Shown here one piece after another: positions 1-5,619 of a stretch of DNA of 7,352 bases; position 1 is the first letter of the stretch; each line of letters opens with the position of its first letter. The notes below the pieces were generated by a model. That model was not told the DNA's origin. It saw only the letters and a list, made by a program, of their open reading frames with translations, and made no database searches. Source of the DNA: an uncultured Pirellulales bacterium (lineage in GTDB: Bacteria; Planctomycetota; Planctomycetia; Pirellulales; Lacipirellulaceae); contig CAMYJY010000186.1 of assembly GCA_947258835.1 (NCBI GenBank), positions 1 through 7,352 of the forward strand, read 5' to 3'. A program made the translations under genes and the position numbers.

Positions 1-1
1 C

Positions 2-547
2 CAGGGCTACTACCTGGCCCAGCTGGTCCAGCAGATGAGTCTCTCGCAGCGGGTGATGCTTGCTGGGCATAGCTACGGCGGGATCATCACCGCGGCCGCC
101 TTGCATTATCTGGGCGGCGGTTGCCTCAGAGGGCTGCAGTTGGACGGTGGTGAGCCGGTAGAACGGGCCAATCTCCGCGGGGGAGTCATTTCGGGAGCCT
201 TTGATTTTGACATGCTCAACCCTGGCCACCGCTATGGCCAGGCCTTCGTGGCGGCGGAAAAGATCTTTGTCACCCGCAACTGCCATGACCGGACCCTCAA
301 AAAATGGCCAAAAACCTCGAGGCGCGGTTGTCCTGCCATTGGGGTGCTGGGCGTGAATGCGAATCGCCTCGGACAGTACCGCAGCAAGCTCTGTCAGCAG
401 ACGACCTATCCCGAGGTGGGACGCTCGCACTACTTAAAGCCTCATTTGGATAATGTCCGTTTTGTATCGGCCCTGTGCTGTCTCTCATTCCTCCACTGCG
501 ATAGCTGCCACCCCCTCGTCCTAGCAGCAGACGATGTGAAGATGTGA
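2..547 (+). CDS. Alpha/beta hydrolase, C-terminal part (5' end outside window)
   Basis: The frame is open from the left edge, so the ATG at 35 is internal and the true start lies outside the window. Numbering from base 2, residues 22-27 read GHSYGG, a classical GxSxG nucleophile elbow with Ser24 (codon 71-73) as the likely catalytic serine. It is preceded by a hydrophobic strand (RVMLA) and followed by an Ala-rich helix, as in the alpha/beta hydrolase fold. A later GRSHY (about residues 142-146) is a candidate for the catalytic His. The acid residue cannot be assigned. The substrate is unknown; esterase or lipase-like activity is inferred from the fold only. The last 30 residues are unusually Cys-rich (CCLSF, HCDSCH), and the final codons run into a GATGTGA heptamer array that also contains the TGA stop, so the C-terminus may be eroded. 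It converges with the hydrolase at 741-1760. Confidence 0.62.
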   Translation, partial: QGYYLAQLVQQMSLSQRVMLAGHSYGGIITAAALHYLGGGCLRGLQLDGGEPVERANLRGGVISGAFDFDMLNPGHRYGQAFVAAEKIFVTRNCHDRTLKKWPKTSRRGCPAIGVLGVNANRLGQYRSKLCQQTTYPEVGRSHYLKPHLDNVRFVSALCCLSFLHCDSCHPLVLAADDVKM

Positions 548-560
548 GATGTGAGATGTG
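533..560 (+). repeat. GATGTGA heptamer array at the 3' end of the left hydrolase
   Basis: About four head-to-tail copies of GATGTGA, the first with one extra A and the last incomplete. The array covers the last codons and the TGA stop (545-547) of the left hydrolase. A related array in the opposite orientation lies at 698-743. Confidence 0.7.
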
Positions 561-651
561 CCCCCTGAGTAAGCTGGAACGCAGTCCTGACTTACGGGTT
601 TACTGTAGCGACCAACGGGAGCGGACTAATAATTTCTGAGCGGCAGCTCAC

Positions 652-675
652 AAAAAAAGGTGGGGCTGCGCCCCA
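652..675 (-). terminator. Rho-independent terminator of the lipase-like gene
   Basis: On the minus strand a 6-bp perfect stem, TGGGGC / GCCCCA (670-675 with 661-666), with loop GCA is followed two bases later by seven Ts (658-652). It lies about 65 bases after the stop codon of the minus-strand hydrolase, the position and polarity expected for its terminator. GTAG stands two bases 5' of the stem (676-681), giving it the look of a REP element that doubles as a terminator. There is no T-tract on the plus-strand side, so it should not stop the left gene efficiently. Confidence 0.7.
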
Positions 676-697
676 GCCTACAAGGTTATGTGGCGCT

Positions 698-743
698 TCA
701 CATCAAATATCTCACATCTAACATCTCACATCATCTAACATCA
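698..743 (-). repeat. GATGTKA heptamer array at the 3' end of the lipase-like gene
   Basis: Read on the minus strand, this stretch is built from variants of GATGTGA and GATGTTA, with one diverged GATATTT-like copy. It begins at the TGA stop of the lipase-like gene (741-743). It is the inverted counterpart of 533-560, so both convergent genes end in the same motif in their own sense orientation. Confidence 0.65.
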
Positions 744-1760
744 TTTGGCGGCGATGGGATAGCGTCGGCCGGAGGGTAGAAAGGCCCCGGTTTGCAGGAA
801 GCGGAGTGTGTATTGTTGCACCTGTTCCTCCTTGGGCAGTGTTTGGTGAATTCCTTTCACCTGCACAAAGTCGCTGGCCCCAGCCAGTTTGCTGGTCTCT
901 ACCGAGAGTAGCATGTCATCATCTCCGGGCACGGCCTCCAGATATCCCTCGTCGTCACCGGTGCCGCCGACCAGGATACCGAACTCAAAACTAGGCGTTG
1001 CCAGTTTCGGTTCCAAGGTGATCCAGCCCTGGCTAGGGGCCAACTGCTTGACCGCTGCTCCGCCCAGCAGTTGGGCCAGCTTATGATTGGCAAACTTGTC
1101 AGCTGCCTGGGCCCCATGGTTGGGAGGAGCCAGCATGACAAACCGCCCATAAGTCACCTGAGGTTGCTCCGCGGCCGGTAAGGAGGCCAAATCCTTCAGG
1201 CAGTGGCGAATGACAATATTGCCCATGCTGTGCGCTACAAAGTTAATCTTTTCCACGCCCTCCAGATGTCGGATGACATTGGCCAGCGACTGGGCATGGT
1301 CGCCGATGTTGCCCATGGTGGAGGGGTAGCCCACGTTTACGACTTCCAGGTGGCCCTCTTCCGCTAGATAGTCTGCCAGAGGGTTCATGAAATGCCGGTA
1401 GGCCCCCAGGCCATGCAGCACAAGCACCACTTCTTTCGAGAGTGGAGGCAGCTGTTTCTCGATCTTGATTTGCTCCAAGGTCTCAAGACAGTTTTCCAGG
1501 GAGCCCCGGGCGTGCAGCTTATCGTGGGGGCCAATCAGCCGATAATGTCCGATGACGGCGTGTTTTTGGATCCGCCAGTCTTGGTAGACAACCTCGTCGG
1601 CAAACAGCATCCGTCCGCCCAGCGTTTTGGCACCGATGCCAAACAGGACCGGTTCCGCTTGCACCCGGGAATAGGAGAGCAACAGGAAAAACAGTCCTTC
1701 CAAAAACACCAAGGCCACGATTTTTTTCCAGGCCGCTGGTTTGGTACGCGTCGGACGCAT
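741..1760 (-). CDS. Exported lipase/esterase-like alpha/beta hydrolase
   Basis: 339 residues. The N-terminus has a basic stretch (RTK, KK) then a hydrophobic core at about 14-30 and a possible signal-peptidase site near Ala35, so the enzyme is probably exported or anchored in the inner membrane. The oxyanion-region motif VLVLHGLG is at 112-119. The nucleophile elbow AHSMG at 176-180 gives Ser178. APPNHG at 211-216 resembles the P-x-N-x-G segment that follows the elbow in lipases. The acid is probably in the DDD cluster at 280-282, and the catalytic His is probably His305 (GIHQTL). The order LHG - AHSMG - PPNHG - Asp - His is that of bacterial triacylglycerol-lipase / DUF676-like hydrolases, but the substrate is unknown. 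The start is supported by GGAGGA (1768-1773) seven bases before the ATG. It appears monocistronic, with a terminator at 652-675. Confidence 0.85.
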   Translation of the reverse strand: MRPTRTKPAAWKKIVALVFLEGLFFLLLSYSRVQAEPVLFGIGAKTLGGRMLFADEVVYQDWRIQKHAVIGHYRLIGPHDKLHARGSLENCLETLEQIKIEKQLPPLSKEVVLVLHGLGAYRHFMNPLADYLAEEGHLEVVNVGYPSTMGNIGDHAQSLANVIRHLEGVEKINFVAHSMGNIVIRHCLKDLASLPAAEQPQVTYGRFVMLAPPNHGAQAADKFANHKLAQLLGGAAVKQLAPSQGWITLEPKLATPSFEFGILVGGTGDDEGYLEAVPGDDDMLLSVETSKLAGASDFVQVKGIHQTLPKEEQVQQYTLRFLQTGAFLPSGRRYPIAAK

Positions 1761-1767
1761 GATGGAA

Positions 1768-1773
1768 TCCTCC
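1768..1773 (-). promoter_or_regulatory. Ribosome binding site of the lipase-like gene
   Basis: GGAGGA on the minus strand, seven bases before the ATG at 1760. This strong Shine-Dalgarno match fixes the start. Confidence 0.75.
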
Positions 1774-1999
1774 GATTACTGGCGAAGCTGCTGGCACGCC
1801 GCAGCTGGTTATGTCTAAGATGCCCGAGAGAGGCCTGCGAGGAACGCAGGCGTACGGCAAATCTCCAGGCCGTCAGTGTAGCTCGTTTGCCACACAGGCC
1901 CAATCCCATACGGTTGTACTGGGGGAGGAGTTCACAGGCGGCAGAGCCCGCCCCCCCGGTGCCATCCGAAGGCGGGCCCTGCCTCCCCGTGCTGGCGTG

Positions 2000-2032
2000 C
2001 ACTGCTAAGGCCCATTTTTGGGGCCGGCAGTG
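2000..2032. other. Imperfect 11-bp stem-loop downstream of the acidic-protein gene
   Basis: CACTGC (2000-2005) pairs with GCAGTG (2027-2032), and GGCCC (2009-2013) with GGGCC (2021-2025). The helices are separated by a TAA/G internal bulge, and the loop is ATTTTTG. It lies about 70 bases after the stop of the minus-strand acidic gene, so it may end or protect that transcript. It lacks a following T-tract, so I do not call it an intrinsic terminator. Confidence 0.45.
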
Positions 2033-2100
2033 AGATCGCCTGGAGAGTGCCAACTCTAAGACGCCAGGGAAGTGCCTGGGGCGGTTGGCAGGGACGCAAC

Positions 2101-2511
2101 TTACACCAAGAAGACTTCCTGGTCTTCTTCTTGTTCTTCTTCGTGGTCGCCTTCACCGCAGTCAACCAAGGTGACTTCCTCGTCGTCTTCTCCATGATCG
2201 TCCTCGTCCCCGCACCCTCCGCAGTGGGCGAACCAGGGCTCTTCGCTGTCACCCTGCTTATCGCAGGCCAGGCTGCTGATCTCGTCGCTTTCCGTTTCCT
2301 CTTCGTGGTTGCCTTCACCGCAATCTACAATCCAGGATTCGGTGTCGTCCTGCTCATCTTCTTCGTCTTCTTTCTTGCCGGAACCGGCGATGTCTGACAC
2401 GGAATGAATGTTTGTGCCGCAGGCCGTGCACGAGGGGGTGGTCTCCGGGGCCAGCCACAGTGCTAGAACAGCCAGTAGTGCTATGCTGGTAAAATAGCCA
2501 AATACGCGCAT
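2101..2511 (-). CDS. Small exported acidic Cys-containing repeat protein, function unknown
   Basis: 136 residues, not recognised as a named family. Residues 1-21 form a Sec-type signal or anchor (Arg2, then a hydrophobic stretch ending LALWLA). TPSC at 25-28 is a poor lipobox, so a lipoprotein is unlikely. The rest is dominated by Asp and Glu and contains a three-fold repeat: an aliphatic or aromatic segment, then (D/H)CG, then an acidic run (WIVDCGEGNHEEE at 60-72, WFAHCGGCGDEDD at 93-105, LVDCGEGDHEEE at 115-126). Cysteines are at 28, 31, 64, 83, 97, 100 and 118, including two CxxC pairs (CTAC, CGGC), and several His follow the Cys. Metal binding or disulfide formation is a plausible guess only. 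TAGGAG nine bases before the ATG supports the start. Because the DNA is GAA/GAG-rich, long shadow frames exist on both strands; the signal peptide, RBS and repeat phase favour this one. Confidence 0.7.
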   Translation of the reverse strand: MRVFGYFTSIALLAVLALWLAPETTPSCTACGTNIHSVSDIAGSGKKEDEEDEQDDTESWIVDCGEGNHEEETESDEISSLACDKQGDSEEPWFAHCGGCGDEDDHGEDDEEVTLVDCGEGDHEEEQEEDQEVFLV

Positions 2512-2520
2512 CGTGTGTTT

Positions 2521-2526
2521 CTCCTA
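2521..2526 (-). promoter_or_regulatory. Ribosome binding site of the acidic-protein gene
   Basis: TAGGAG on the minus strand, nine bases before the ATG at 2511. It decides in favour of this reading frame over the overlapping ones. Confidence 0.7.
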
Positions 2527-2724
2527 AGAATTCTCTGTGCTGCTGGGGCGAGTGCGTATTGCACAGACACACCCCGACAATCGCATTGCCATAGTAGCTC
2601 CAAGCGGCTTTTTGCACAGGGCGGCCGTGTGCCGCCGGCCGTCCCCAGCCATCGCCGGGCCGCCCACCGGGAGCTATCTCCTGCAGGGGGCCCCGCTTCC
2701 GTTGGTCGCTCCACCGGGCGGGGG

Positions 2725-2746
2725 GCAAAAATTTTTGCAAAAAAAA
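2725..2746. other. 14-bp perfect A/T palindrome flanked by an A-tract
   Basis: GCAAAAATTTTTGC (2725-2738) is a perfect palindrome directly followed by eight As (2739-2746), inside otherwise very GC-rich DNA. Such phased A/T tracts bend DNA. It lies about 215 bases upstream of the acidic-protein start, so it may be a protein-binding or curved site. Confidence 0.5.
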
Positions 2747-2813
2747 TATTCGTATGGGACACCAGGCCAGGGCTTTTCCCTTTTCCATTCTGCGTGGTCT
2801 ACGTATTAGGCGT

Positions 2814-2993
2814 TGGGCAGATGAGAACTTACCCATCGACAGCCCAATGGATTGGCTTCGCTGGGATTTTCGATCACGCGGCAGGTAAAAACTTACCTGC
2901 CGCTGGGCAGATGAGAACTTACCCATCGACAGCCCAATGGATTGGCTTCGCTGGGATTTTCGATCACGCGGCAGGTAAAAACTTACCTGCCGC
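2814..2993. repeat. Exact 90-bp tandem duplication with strong stem-loops
   Basis: Bases 2814-2903 are repeated without a mismatch at 2904-2993, giving two full copies. Each copy ends in a perfect 11-bp stem with a 4-base loop (first copy: 2878-2888 pairs with 2893-2903, loop AAAC; second copy 2968-2993). Each also holds nested pairings in its first half: ATCG/CGAT (2835-2838 with 2871-2874), CAGC/GCTG (2840-2843 with 2860-2863) and CCAAT/ATTGG (2844-2848 with 2851-2855). It lies between two minus-strand genes, about 100 bases after the kinase stop codon. The stem-loop could act on the 3' end of the kinase mRNA, but no T-tract follows it. Confidence 0.85.
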
Positions 2994-3045
2994 TCGCCTT
3001 ATTCCGGGACTTTACCGTTTGCATTGCAGAGGCTGACGGCCTACC

Positions 3046-3068
3046 GTCTCCGTGCCTCCGTGAGAAAC
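3046..3068 (-). repeat. ACGGAG-type short intergenic repeat
   Basis: On the minus strand the stretch reads CTCACGGAGGCACGGAGAC, two ACGGAG units about eight bases apart. It resembles the dispersed CACGGAG(A/G) intergenic repeats I recall from planctomycete, verrucomicrobial and acidobacterial genomes. This is recognition by memory, not by search. Confidence 0.35.
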
Positions 3069-3096
3069 AACTCCCCAGTCTCAGGGAAAATTTGGG

Positions 3097-5268
3097 CTAC
3101 CCCAGCAGCACCGTTTCGTCGGGCTGACTATCGGCGGTGGAAGTCCGCGGCTGGGCCTGCTGGCCCCGCTGGTGCTTGCTCCACCAAGTGTCGGCTTGGT
3201 CGGTCGACCAGGTGGCAGCTGCCGGACACGCGTCGAGCAATTTTGCCAGTTCGCGGGCCGTCTGAGGACGTTTGGCGCGATTTTTTTCCAAGCAGGAACA
3301 GAGGGCGTGTTCCAGTTCGGTCGGCACGGGCTTCCCCAAACGTTCGGAGGGAGGTTGGGGAGGCGTGGAAATATGGAGCTGGAGCAGCTCGGATAATTCC
3401 GTGGCCGCGAATACCGGTTGGCCCGTGAGGAGAAAATAGCCAATGGCCCCGACCGCATAGAGGTCGCTGCAAGCATCGACCGAGCTAGGCAGTTGGATTG
3501 CCTCGGGGGGCATATACAGCGGGGTGCCCGCCAACGAGTCGGTATTGGCGTCGCGGAGATCCCCCTCACGTGCTTTGACGAGTCCAAAGTCAAGTACTTT
3601 TACGACATCGCCTTCCCCGCCGCGATGATTGATCATCACATTGGCCGGTTTGATATCGCGATGTACCAAGCCCGAGCAGTGCGCCTCGTACAAGGAGCCG
3701 CAAATCTGCTTCAAAATGTAAATCACGCGGCCGGCCGGTTGGGGACCGTATTGATCTACGAGCTGCTGCAAATCGATACCGTCCAAATATTCCATGGCGT
3801 AATAAAAAACGCCTTCGGGGGTCCGCCCGTAGTCGTAGATGGCGATGGTGTTGGGATGACATAAGTGACTGGTAATTTGGACTTCGCGCTCAAAAAGATT
3901 GATCGAGGCGTCGGTGACCTTGTCGACGTTTAACAGCTTGATGGCCGTGGGGCGGCGGAGCATGGCATGACGTCCACGGTAAACCACACCCATCGCGCCC
4001 GCGCCAAGCTTTTCTTCCAGTTTGTATTGCCCCAGTTGGCGGGCTTCGATGGTCGCCTCGCGGGCTTGTTGTTGCAGTCGCGCCATCATCACGGTGAACA
4101 CAAAGATTGCCACCGAGCTGGTGGCCAGCAGTACGAGCAAGCCCCCAAAAGTTCTCTGCAGGATGGTGAGGGGACGAAACGCCTCGTCAAAATTAATTTC
4201 CGTGGTCACCCCAAAACTATAGGCTGGGAGCCAGGTCCAGGCCCCCACCACCGAGACCCCGCGGTAATCCCGATAGCCGGCGACGTCGACCCCCGTGCCG
4301 TCCGCGACCGCAGCCGCTACCATGCGGGTGGGAGGCAACTGGGAACGCACAATTTGAGGGCGGAAGCCGGCGGTAAGATTTCCTCCCGGGTCACGCACCA
4401 GCAAATTAAGAATCGACTCCGAACCTTCTGGGAGCAGACCTTGCAAGACCAAGTCGTGATTGAAGCGGCTGTTGGAAAGCATTAAGCCGGCTGCATCAAA
4501 GGCATACGTTTCCCCAGACTGACCCAGTCGGCCCAACTGGAGGATGCGCGTGAATTCTTGTTCCGGTCGAATTTGCAGTCCCAGGACTGCGACGGTTTGC
4601 AGCTGTTCATCCACGAGTGGGGCCAGCACAAACATCATGGGCACACCCGCGCGCCGCTGACCGTCGGCAGCGACGTGGGTGAGCAAACTTTTGAAGGGCC
4701 GCGTGACGGTTGTCTGGCCGTCAAACACGCGGGCATAATAGGCATCGAATTCCGCAGGGGGCTTGAGCCCGATACCCTCCGCGCGACTGGAGGCCAGGAT
4801 GGTTTCCCGATCCGCTATAAAGTAGTTTTGATAGTCGTGGGCATTCATCTCGGGGCGGAGGCTGCGTGTGAGTTGCCGCACAACCGTTTGCCGATCGGTT
4901 TCCTGCTGCGACGTGGTTTCCAAGAGGCTGAGCGTGAGGCGGCGGATTTCTTCGTCACAGGCCACGCTGAGGGCATTGTTCTCCTGGGCCGTGAGCCAGG
5001 TCCGCAGCATGGCCACTTCGACGTCGCGGAGCGTCTCTAGTTGGGAACGCAAATTGGCGTTCATGGTCCGTTCAATGGCACCACGCACGGCCCAGCCCAC
5101 AGCCAGCAGCAGCACCAGGGCGATGATGGGCCAGGCCCACAACCGTTGGCTTAAAAATTCACGGGTGCGTTGCACGCTGTGCGACATCGAGCGGGAAGCC
5201 CACGTGATATGGGCCGCCGGGCGGGAATCTCGCAATTTTTTGCGTGCTAGGAGGTTACGTAAAGCCAT
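3097..5268 (-). CDS. Transmembrane sensor Ser/Thr protein kinase (Cache-like + kinase)
   Basis: 723 residues. TM1 is at about 46-62. An extracytoplasmic region at about 64-370 has double-Cache features: YFIADRETILASS, then APLVDEQLQTVAVLGLQI, and the membrane-proximal YRGVSVVGAWTWLPAYSFGV at 335-354, which matches the 'G..V.GA...LP...WG' end of dCache domains. TM2 is at about 374-396. The cytoplasmic kinase domain spans about 415-680: Gly-rich loop GAGAMG (422-427), ATP lysine Lys444 (TAIK), helix-C Glu462, catalytic loop HRDIKPAN (536-543, Asp538), DFG 560-562, GTPLYMPPE (581-589, PPE replacing the usual APE), SDLYAVG (Asp602) and Arg667. All catalytic residues are present, so it should be active. 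It would phosphorylate cytoplasmic targets in response to a ligand outside. The ligand and targets are unknown. The ATG at 5268 has only a weak AAAGAGA upstream; Met28 (5185-5187) is an alternative start. Confidence 0.93.
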   Translation of the reverse strand: MALRNLLARKKLRDSRPAAHITWASRSMSHSVQRTREFLSQRLWAWPIIALVLLLAVGWAVRGAIERTMNANLRSQLETLRDVEVAMLRTWLTAQENNALSVACDEEIRRLTLSLLETTSQQETDRQTVVRQLTRSLRPEMNAHDYQNYFIADRETILASSRAEGIGLKPPAEFDAYYARVFDGQTTVTRPFKSLLTHVAADGQRRAGVPMMFVLAPLVDEQLQTVAVLGLQIRPEQEFTRILQLGRLGQSGETYAFDAAGLMLSNSRFNHDLVLQGLLPEGSESILNLLVRDPGGNLTAGFRPQIVRSQLPPTRMVAAAVADGTGVDVAGYRDYRGVSVVGAWTWLPAYSFGVTTEINFDEAFRPLTILQRTFGGLLVLLATSSVAIFVFTVMMARLQQQAREATIEARQLGQYKLEEKLGAGAMGVVYRGRHAMLRRPTAIKLLNVDKVTDASINLFEREVQITSHLCHPNTIAIYDYGRTPEGVFYYAMEYLDGIDLQQLVDQYGPQPAGRVIYILKQICGSLYEAHCSGLVHRDIKPANVMINHRGGEGDVVKVLDFGLVKAREGDLRDANTDSLAGTPLYMPPEAIQLPSSVDACSDLYAVGAIGYFLLTGQPVFAATELSELLQLHISTPPQPPSERLGKPVPTELEHALCSCLEKNRAKRPQTARELAKLLDACPAAATWSTDQADTWWSKHQRGQQAQPRTSTADSQPDETVLLG

Positions 5269-5378
5269 GCGGAGGTCTCTTTGCAGCAGCTGGAGTGAAT
5301 GCTCCAGTATAATTGCCGCGATAGCTGGCTGCAGGAATGGCTACGAGAAAATTAGACGGCCAGGTTTGATCTCGCCCC
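5269..5378 (-). promoter_or_regulatory. Upstream region of the kinase, with hairpin and weak promoter candidate
   Basis: A perfect stem CTGGAG/CTCCAG with loop TGAATG (5290-5307) lies 22-39 bases before the kinase ATG. On the minus strand TATACT (5306-5311) is a fair -10 match overlapping that hairpin, but the -35 position 17 bases upstream (5329-5334, CTGCAG) is poor. An operator overlapping the promoter is possible but unproven. Confidence 0.3.
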
Positions 5379-5407
5379 GGCCTGCTGGCCAGAGGCTTGA
5401 GATTCCC

Positions 5408-5453
5408 ACCCAGGCCGTTGGCCTGGGCTGACATAGTGTCGGCCCTTTGGGCC
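5408..5453 (-). repeat. REP-like palindrome pair, inverted copy
   Basis: Two hairpins. CCCAGGCC/GGCCTGGG has an 8-bp stem and 3-base loop (5409-5427). GGCCC/GGGCC has a 5-bp stem and loop TTT (5441-5453). On the minus strand the short hairpin is followed by four bases and then CTATG, leading into the long hairpin. Bases 5408-5436 match the reverse complement of 5545-5573 over 29 bases with one mismatch. Confidence 0.75.
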
Positions 5454-5527
5454 TAGGTCCCGTTCGGGCAATGAATCCGGTGATCCGATGGTCCATCCAG
5501 GCTCACGTGTGGGCGACGGATCGGCGA

Positions 5528-5573
5528 GCCGCAACGCGGCGGCCCTATGCCAGCCCAGGCCAACGGCCTGGGT
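5528..5573 (+). repeat. REP-like palindrome pair, direct copy
   Basis: GCCGC-AAC-GCGGC (5528-5540), then GGCC, then CTATG (5545-5549), then CCCAGGCC-AAC-GGCCTGGG (5554-5572). The architecture is the same as the inverted copy at 5408-5453, but the short stem has a different sequence that still pairs perfectly. Confidence 0.75.
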
Positions 5574-5597
5574 CTCGGTTGGGCAACAAACCACCCA

Positions 5598-5619
5598 GCC
5601 CCAACGGGGCGGTCCTATC
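5598..5619 (+). repeat. REP-like palindrome next to the transposase relic
   Basis: GCCCC-AAC-GGGGC (5598-5610) is followed by four bases (GGTC) and CTATC (5615-5619). Read on the minus strand it is GATAG, four bases, hairpin. It begins 17 bases after the stop codon of the transposase relic, the place where an IS200-like element would carry its right-end hairpin. Confidence 0.7.

Larger units (their letters stand above)
1761..2100. other. Gene-free spacer with several hairpins
   Basis: No convincing gene is seen; the open frames crossing it have no ribosome binding site or protein-like composition. Several inverted repeats lie in the presumed 5' leader of the lipase-like gene: AGCTGC/GCAGCT (1786-1791 with 1801-1806), a perfect 7-bp stem GCCTGCG/CGCAGGC with loop AGGAA (1833-1851), and ACGGC/GCCGT (1854-1858 with 1869-1873). 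I see no clear -35/-10 pair. The hairpins may be leader structure or a by-product of high GC. Confidence 0.5.
2512..3096. other. Gene-free spacer rich in palindromes and repeats
   Basis: A plus-strand frame is open across 2515-3036. Its apparent 30-residue repeat is only the consequence of an exact 90-bp tandem duplication whose length is divisible by three; it lacks a ribosome binding site and protein-like composition, so I do not call it a gene. The spacer holds an A/T palindrome with A-tract (2725-2746), the tandem repeat (2814-2993), a small hairpin GACGG/CCGTC (3035-3048) and an ACGGAG-type repeat (3046-3068). The promoter of the acidic gene should lie near 2530-2650, but I see no convincing one. 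Confidence 0.55.

Noticed and set aside
1392..2033. Plus-strand 213-codon frame
   Set aside because: It overlaps the well-supported minus-strand hydrolase and its leader, and has no recognisable motif.
1932..2318. Minus-strand 128-codon Lys/Thr-rich frame
   Set aside because: Frame-shifted reading of the same acidic repeats; no signal peptide and no Shine-Dalgarno sequence, unlike the chosen frame.
2047..2397. Plus-strand 116-codon frame rich in Phe and Val (apparent membrane protein)
   Set aside because: It is antisense to the GAA/GAG-rich acidic gene; TTC-rich complement always looks like a hydrophobic protein. It has no ribosome binding site.
2878..2903. Strong hairpin considered as intrinsic terminator of the kinase gene
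   Set aside because: The stem is excellent, but no T-tract follows it on either strand; Rho-independent termination is not supported.
2515..3036. Plus-strand 173-codon frame with a 30-residue tandem repeat
   Set aside because: The repeat is only the 90-bp DNA duplication seen through a frame whose length is divisible by three. There is no ribosome binding site, the composition is not protein-like, and it runs through palindromes.
5408..5619. Possible CRISPR array
   Set aside because: The repeats are in inverted orientation with unequal spacing and no spacers of constant length; they are palindromic elements.
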